Source: Calothrix sp. NIES-4101
GTDB lineage: Bacteria > Cyanobacteriota > Cyanobacteriia > Cyanobacteriales > Nostocaceae
NCBI GenBank assembly: GCA_004296455.1
Contig: AP018280.1
Span: forward strand, 2,108,001 to 2,172,000
DNA length: 64,000 nucleotides
Direction: 5' to 3'
Shown here: positions 59,341 to 64,000 of the stretch, piece by piece
How positions within the stretch are numbered: the stretch's first letter is position 1
Layout: every line of letters starts with the position of its first letter
Translations under genes and position numbers: made by a program
Notes under the pieces: generated by a model
The model's database searches: none
Told to the model about the DNA's origin: nothing
What the model saw: only the letters and a program-made list of their open reading frames with translations

Positions 59341-60153
59341 ATGAGCCTATCAGCACTGCGAAAATTTGTTTTACCACCAGTGATTGTTTCCGCAGCAGTT
59401 TTTTCAGCAACCAGTTTTCCTCTAGCTGTGCTCGGTGATAAACCCATAAACATTAGATTTGAGGAAGAACCTGTTTTTGATGGCAGGCTCAGAGATATTG
59501 CTCCTCCTTATGTGGTGGCAATAACAGCTTTGAGTTTAGGAGCAGGTATTGCGACTGCTGCGATTTGCGGGTGGCGAAATTCTTCTCGTAAATCATCAGT
59601 GTTTGAGCAACAACTAACAGCCCTGGAAGAACATCTTGAAGATAAAGATAAATTAATTAAAGAATTGAAGTTATCGGAATCACGACTACAATTGGCTGGG
59701 TTAAATAATTTCTTAGATGAAGAAATTCCTTTTGATAACGATGAAAATTGTCAGGCTTCACCGACAGCAGTAACTCAACCGGTTGTGGCACAAACTCAAG
59801 TTCAAAAATATCAACCATCTTCAAATCCCTTCTCCCCAGCAGCAAAACCGACTGTAAACAAGCCCATAGTCAGTCAACCAACAGTTGCAAATGCAGCATC
59901 AGCTTTTACATCAGGGCAAACTTATATGGCGAGGTACAAACAACAGCCACCGACTGGAAACAGAACTACTGCTCAAAGTAACATTACAGCCCAAGAATTT
60001 GAAATGTTGCAGATTCAACTCCGAGAAATGATGGCTCGGATGCAGATGATGCAAAATAGCTTACAACAACCAGAGACAGTAAATAGCGTAGCGATGGTAG
60101 ATAGATTTCAAGTATATTACGACACTCCAAATACTGAAGAAGTGCAATTTTAG
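59341..60153 (+). CDS. Membrane-anchored coiled-coil protein of unknown function
   Basis: 270 aa from the ATG at 59341. The N-terminal hydrophobic helix (LRKFVLPPVIVSAAVFSATS) and a second one (about 58-78, PYVVAITALSLGAGIATAAI) suggest a hairpin anchor with the region between (GDKPINIRFEEEPVFDGRLR) on the other side. A coiled coil follows (about 86-120, EQQLTALEEHLEDKDKLIKE), then a Pro/Gln/Thr-rich disordered stretch and a C-terminal helix (EFEMLQIQLREMMARMQMMQ). No known domain. The architecture resembles cyanobacterial scaffold or envelope proteins, but I assign no function. Confidence 0.75.
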   Translation: MSLSALRKFVLPPVIVSAAVFSATSFPLAVLGDKPINIRFEEEPVFDGRLRDIAPPYVVAITALSLGAGIATAAICGWRNSSRKSSVFEQQLTALEEHLEDKDKLIKELKLSESRLQLAGLNNFLDEEIPFDNDENCQASPTAVTQPVVAQTQVQKYQPSSNPFSPAAKPTVNKPIVSQPTVANAASAFTSGQTYMARYKQQPPTGNRTTAQSNITAQEFEMLQIQLREMMARMQMMQNSLQQPETVNSVAMVDRFQVYYDTPNTEEVQF

Positions 60154-60524
60154 TCAACTATAATTCAATTTAAGAATTCAATTTGAGAAGTTACCAACCG
60201 AGCAAAATGTCAGCCAATTGCTCGGTTTTTGCCTATGTGTGGGTGGATTCTTGATTAGATATGACGGTAAGATTTTTCCAACTCATATCCGAATAATTAT
60301 CTAGAGAATTTAAGGTTACCTTAAATTTAATACGACTCAGTTAACCTTTTTCAGTTGATATATCGAAAAAACGAGAATTGGGGACAATTCCCCAAATCCC
60401 CTACAGAAGTTTGATTTGTTTCAATTGGGAATTACTATTTGAGAATTGATTCTCAAATATTGTCTTAACTGAACCGTATTAGTTTTAAATTACTCTGGCA
60501 ATTAGCATATCTCTACATTTTGAT
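60154..60524. other. Convergent intergenic region
   Basis: 371 bp between convergent genes. It contains a strong plus-strand terminator (60196-60230) and otherwise AT-rich sequence with nothing recognised. Confidence 0.5.
60196..60230 (+). terminator. Rho-independent terminator
   Basis: AACCGAGCAA (60196-60205) pairs perfectly with TTGCTCGGTT (60218-60227), followed by TTT. It lies 43 nt after the coiled-coil protein's stop codon. Confidence 0.88.
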
Positions 60525-61334
60525 TTAGCGTAAAAACTCGGCAGCAGAAAGAGGCGCAGTTGTTTGTCTAGACTTTGTTGGTGGGGATGGAGCAAAACCA
60601 GAAACTGTGGCTTCTGGCTTAATTAAGTATCTGTCTCCCCATCCACCATTAATATCTTCTGCTTGGGGAATCGGTGGTACGGTTTTAGCCGCAGGTAATG
60701 AAATCGATTGAGACAGACTCGCTTGTACGTATTTTTCACCTAGATCACTAAAACGTAGGGATTTTCCTTCAAGTTCAGGAATGTTTAGTCGATCTGCCTG
60801 AGATGCTTGTTCGTTAGGTTGATCAAGAATTTTTTCAGCGATATCAACCTGACTTTCTAAATCGAAAGTGGCAGTGAAAGTCACATCTTCTTGGGGAGTC
60901 AGGGCTGTTTGTGATTGATTCACTTGCCAAACTTCTTGGTAGCTACCATCAGGTGCGACTTGCCAAAGATTTAGATCAGCTTCCCATTCCCCTTTGTCAT
61001 TTACCTGAACAATTCGCCGATCAAGAATTGAACGGTTGATATTTAAATCAACATTTGAGTCAATATTTTGCTGTCGATTATTTGGACGCAGATAACGAAC
61101 CGCAGCGATCGCAATGCGACTGGATTTGGGTAAACTAGTGCTACCAATTACCTTGTATTCTCCGTTACTGCCTACTGATTGTACGTTTTTTATCTCTAAG
61201 CTGACTTCATTTTGCGGCTTTTGAGTGCAACCATAACTTGTTGCTAGTAATACTAATGAAACCCAAGTAAGTACAGTTATAGTGGAAGATTTCTGAAAGC
61301 TTTTGTCAATGTGTCTTTGAGCGAGACAGAACAT
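60525..61334 (-). CDS. Putative lipoprotein of unknown function
   Basis: 269 aa. The N-terminus has a basic stretch, a hydrophobic core (STITVLTWVSLVLLATSYGC) and a lipobox-like ATSYGC, so Cys36 is the likely lipid-modified residue. The middle (about 45-160) has a strand-rich region with GEYKVIGSTSLPKSSRIAIA and a jelly-roll-like alternation, ending at TFTATFDLESQV. The C-terminal third is Pro/Ser-rich and probably disordered. It faces the periplasm or outer surface. I do not recognise a named family. It is divergent from the outer-membrane protein gene next to it, with 264 bp between. Confidence 0.75.
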   Translation of the reverse strand: MFCLAQRHIDKSFQKSSTITVLTWVSLVLLATSYGCTQKPQNEVSLEIKNVQSVGSNGEYKVIGSTSLPKSSRIAIAAVRYLRPNNRQQNIDSNVDLNINRSILDRRIVQVNDKGEWEADLNLWQVAPDGSYQEVWQVNQSQTALTPQEDVTFTATFDLESQVDIAEKILDQPNEQASQADRLNIPELEGKSLRFSDLGEKYVQASLSQSISLPAAKTVPPIPQAEDINGGWGDRYLIKPEATVSGFAPSPPTKSRQTTAPLSAAEFLR

Positions 61335-61598
61335 AAAAGAATTACGTAAATTGCCAATTAAATAAATATCTAGGCTCTATTGTGCCCGATATCTGCCCAA
61401 AATAACGGTATCCCAGGAAAAGCTTTACGATCTCTTGATGTGTAAATATTATCTGTGGAAGATAAGTATTTTGAATGTAAACTCCAGTTGATTGTCTTCG
61501 AGAAAATATGTACACTGTCCTCGAATATACTTCTATTATTTGCTAAAGTGGCGACATCTACTAACTAACAAACAACTTATATACCGTGAAGTAGGCTA

Positions 61599-63737
61599 AT
61601 GAAGCCCAAAATATTTAATTGCCACAAATTTGCGTCTCCAGGAAATTTGTATCAGCTTTGTCTGTTGTTGTCTGCTGCTGCCACCTCCATACTCTGGGTG
61701 TTAACAGTTACTCAACCTACTTTTGCACAGACGAGTTTTCTCAACCAACAAACTGATAATTCTCAGTTTGATACAGATGGATTACTCCCCGTACCCAAGT
61801 TGCCATCAGCACGCGATCGCACAACTTCAGGTTTGCCAGTAGTCCCACCACCAGGAGAATTACTTTTAAATCCAGAATCAACGGCTAATACGAATTTTGC
61901 GGCTTCAAGTTTCGCCGTTCAGCCAGGATTACCGTCAACTAAAAATATTAATCAGTTAGAAAATTCATTTATTGATCAGGGAAGGCAAAGACAAAAGACT
62001 AAATCAAAACCTAGTCAAGCTTTATTAAGTCAAACAGCAATTAGAGTATCTCAGCAAAATCCCAGTAATCCATCGGCGATGGGTGGAGATAATGCGGATG
62101 CTTATTTTGGCAATACAGGCTTTGGATTAAGAACACAAGTTAATCGCAGTTCACCTTTGACATCAAATAGAGGGCAACTCAATGCCCAAGCTGCCCCATT
62201 ATCTAATTTCGGTACAGCAAATACACAAGAATTTACCGCTCCTGGGACACCACCAACCTTCAATCAATTATTAAATAATTCCCAGCCTGCAATTGCACCC
62301 CTACCTCCCCTAGTAGGTGAAACACCACAGGCACAGTTGCCAACAAATCAACTCAATGCTTCAATGGCAACGCCAGGGGGTATAGCTGCGGGTACTGTGC
62401 CAACTTTTAATCAATTGCTGAATAACCGGCAAGCTGGGAATTCTGGATTTGGACAAACATCGGCAAATAACGTCGCTACATCTTCAGAATTTGAAAGAAT
62501 TCTGAATACACCAATGGAAACGCGATCGCCATTTCCTATCGGTAACAATTCCCCATCGTTTAATCAAATTCTCAATTCTCCCTTGGGAACGCAATCATCG
62601 CTTGTCGAATCAACTCCGCCCACATTTAACCAGATTTTCAATTCCCAAGGTGGAAGCCTACCATCACCGAACGACCCCCAAATTCAGTCGCAATTGCCTG
62701 TAAATAGCCCCCAACGTCCAGCCACAGAACGGGGTCCCATTATCAAGAGTACGGCGTTATCAGAACCATCTCTGAGATTGCAAGGTGTGTATGTTACCCA
62801 AGATGAAACATCCGCACGGGCGAGATTAACGGGTACTTATCCTTTGACTCCCCAAGCTTTGTTTGGAGCAACCTTGGATTTGGTAAGTGACGGTAGCACC
62901 TTTGATGATTCTCGTAACGAAGGTTTGAATATCAACGAATTGTATTTTGCGACTTCCTTGACAGGTTTGCCCAATCTACGATTTGTAATTGGTCAGATGG
63001 ATTTGACATCCTATTTTGACCGTAATAGTTTTGCGAAAGATGGAGCCAGTCAGTTTTTCAATCCCGTATTCCAAACCAATCCAGCATTATCAGCAACGGG
63101 AATATCTTCGCGTCCTGGTCTACTCGTAAATTGGAGTGTGACTGATAATATAGATGCCAAAGCGGCGGTATTTTCCTCCGCCAATAGTTTAAGTAATTTT
63201 ACCCTAGATGGTTTTGCTGGAGAAGTTGGAGTGCGTTTTGGGAATGCGATCGTGCGGGGGACTTATTCTACCGCTCGTGATGCCGGAAACCGCGATACCT
63301 TTCCCGAGAGCTTTAGTTTAGCTAGAGGTGATAATCGTTTTGGTATACTGCGTGATGACCGCGAAGAAGCTTATGGTCTGAATGCAGAAGTGTTTGTCCC
63401 GAATTTAAAATTGGGTCTTTTCGGTCGTTATGGTCGCTACGAAAACCGTGACTTAGGCAGAGGTGCTGATACTTATGTATTAGGTGCAACTTTGTTAGAC
63501 CTATTTACCCCCGATGACCGATTGGGATTAGCTTATGGACAAGCTTTAACAAATGATAGTTTGCGCCGGACTAGTAATCGTCCGGATGTGCTGGAACTGT
63601 ACTACGATTTTCCCTTGCTGGAAAATTTGAGGCTGGGATTTACAGTACAGGGACGGGATAGTTTCGAGGAAACTGTCTTAGGTGTCAGGGTGAAAACAGA
63701 GTTTGATGTTACCCCAAGAGGGAGAGTTGCTAGATGA
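61599..63737 (+). CDS. Outer-membrane beta-barrel protein with repeated TFNQLLN motifs
   Basis: 712 aa. A signal peptide (about 20-44, LCLLLSAAATSILWVLTVTQ ... TFAQ) is followed by a long disordered Pro/Asn/Ser/Gln-rich region (about 45-375). That region carries five copies of a short motif, (P/S)(T/S/E)F(N/E)(Q/R)(I/L)(L/F)N, near residues 219, 268, 297, 319 and 342. The C-terminal ~330 residues alternate hydrophobic and polar residues as in a porin-like beta-barrel (RLQGVYVTQDETSARARLTG ... LELYYDFPLLENLRLGFTVQ), ending VKTEFDVTPRGRVAR. There is no SLH domain of the usual cyanobacterial porins. The repeated motif may bind a partner. Its last codons overlap the next gene's ATG. Confidence 0.75.
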   Translation: MKPKIFNCHKFASPGNLYQLCLLLSAAATSILWVLTVTQPTFAQTSFLNQQTDNSQFDTDGLLPVPKLPSARDRTTSGLPVVPPPGELLLNPESTANTNFAASSFAVQPGLPSTKNINQLENSFIDQGRQRQKTKSKPSQALLSQTAIRVSQQNPSNPSAMGGDNADAYFGNTGFGLRTQVNRSSPLTSNRGQLNAQAAPLSNFGTANTQEFTAPGTPPTFNQLLNNSQPAIAPLPPLVGETPQAQLPTNQLNASMATPGGIAAGTVPTFNQLLNNRQAGNSGFGQTSANNVATSSEFERILNTPMETRSPFPIGNNSPSFNQILNSPLGTQSSLVESTPPTFNQIFNSQGGSLPSPNDPQIQSQLPVNSPQRPATERGPIIKSTALSEPSLRLQGVYVTQDETSARARLTGTYPLTPQALFGATLDLVSDGSTFDDSRNEGLNINELYFATSLTGLPNLRFVIGQMDLTSYFDRNSFAKDGASQFFNPVFQTNPALSATGISSRPGLLVNWSVTDNIDAKAAVFSSANSLSNFTLDGFAGEVGVRFGNAIVRGTYSTARDAGNRDTFPESFSLARGDNRFGILRDDREEAYGLNAEVFVPNLKLGLFGRYGRYENRDLGRGADTYVLGATLLDLFTPDDRLGLAYGQALTNDSLRRTSNRPDVLELYYDFPLLENLRLGFTVQGRDSFEETVLGVRVKTEFDVTPRGRVAR

Positions 63738-64000
63738 GTCCCAAGCAAAAAGGTAAAAGAATTTTGCCGCGAAACCAGGGAGATAGGGTGGTAAGTGCAG
63801 CAATTAAACCTTTATCACTTTTTCCTTTTTACTTATTTGTGTTTACTTTGGTTGCCACCCTCTCGCCTTTGAGTGTAGTTGCGCCAGCTACGGCTCAAAA
63901 TTCGAGTTCGGCAGTCCAAAAGGGTTTTAATCTACTTAAAAAAGGCTGGGTAAATGATGCGATCGCGGCTTTTCGGCAAGCTCTGAGAAGCAATCCGCAA
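63734..64000 (+). CDS. Exported TPR-repeat protein, cut by window edge
   Basis: The ATG at 63734 overlaps the TGA of the preceding gene (ATGA), so the two are translationally coupled. The 89 visible codons give a basic N-terminus, a hydrophobic signal segment (LSLFPFYLFVFTLVATLSPL), a likely cleavage after APATAQ, and the start of a tetratricopeptide repeat (AVQKGFNLLKKGWVNDAIAA, then FRQALRSNPQ). It is probably a periplasmic or outer-membrane-associated scaffold acting with the upstream beta-barrel protein. The frame is open at the window end. Confidence 0.8.
   Translation, partial: MSPKQKGKRILPRNQGDRVVSAAIKPLSLFPFYLFVFTLVATLSPLSVVAPATAQNSSSAVQKGFNLLKKGWVNDAIAAFRQALRSNPQ

Overview
The window is chromosomal DNA from a filamentous cyanobacterium, most likely heterocyst-forming (Nostocales). 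Several signs point there: many GCGATCGC (HIP1) sites, a split RNA polymerase beta' subunit (rpoC1 and rpoC2), the ferredoxin-thioredoxin reductase variable chain, a Tab2-family protein, short heptamer tandem repeats, and a furA gene convergent with a peptidoglycan-binding-domain gene, as in Anabaena. The genus cannot be fixed from the sequence alone.

Bases 1-6600 are accessory in character: the tail of a ParR-like gene, a decayed insertion sequence (IS), a small exported protein, a hexapeptide acyltransferase, a 1.6-kb gene-poor stretch with one possible 45-codon ORF, a membrane protein and a FAD oxidoreductase. Bases 6785-11932 are an IS cluster: an apparently complete IS701-type transposase gene, two fragments of one IS5-type transposase in opposite orientation sharing a perfect 72-bp inverted repeat, a 3'-truncated ISAzo13-type transposase, and an IS66-type element with an intact transposase.

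Bases 12124-34367 are mostly core genes: ychF, a small secreted protein, a proline-rich repeat ORF, an Orn/Lys/Arg decarboxylase, furA, the convergent peptidoglycan-binding protein, cobN, two histidine kinases, S-formylglutathione hydrolase, purA, rplY, a kinase-like/P-loop fusion and a YdcF-type protein. An IS4-type element with 18-bp inverted repeats and a 5-bp target duplication sits 15 bp past the ydcF-like stop codon. Next come ftrV, a PP2C-type phosphatase, an NfeD/SPFH pair, tab2, hisD and a GH5-CBM2 glycosidase.

From 58133 down to 46495 runs the minus-strand housekeeping cluster rpsT-tatD-rpoB-rpoC1-rpoC2, closed by a strong hairpin terminator. The right end carries a coiled-coil membrane protein, a lipoprotein, a repeat-bearing outer-membrane beta-barrel protein and the start of a TPR protein coupled to it by an ATGA overlap.

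The best candidate for something undescribed is the leader of the S-formylglutathione hydrolase gene (about 25042-24946, minus strand). It can form an H-type pseudoknot followed by a terminator-like hairpin, which is a riboswitch or attenuator-like layout. The furA/antisense arrangement, the paired hairpins between the rpo genes and the 72-bp inverted repeat are also worth following up.
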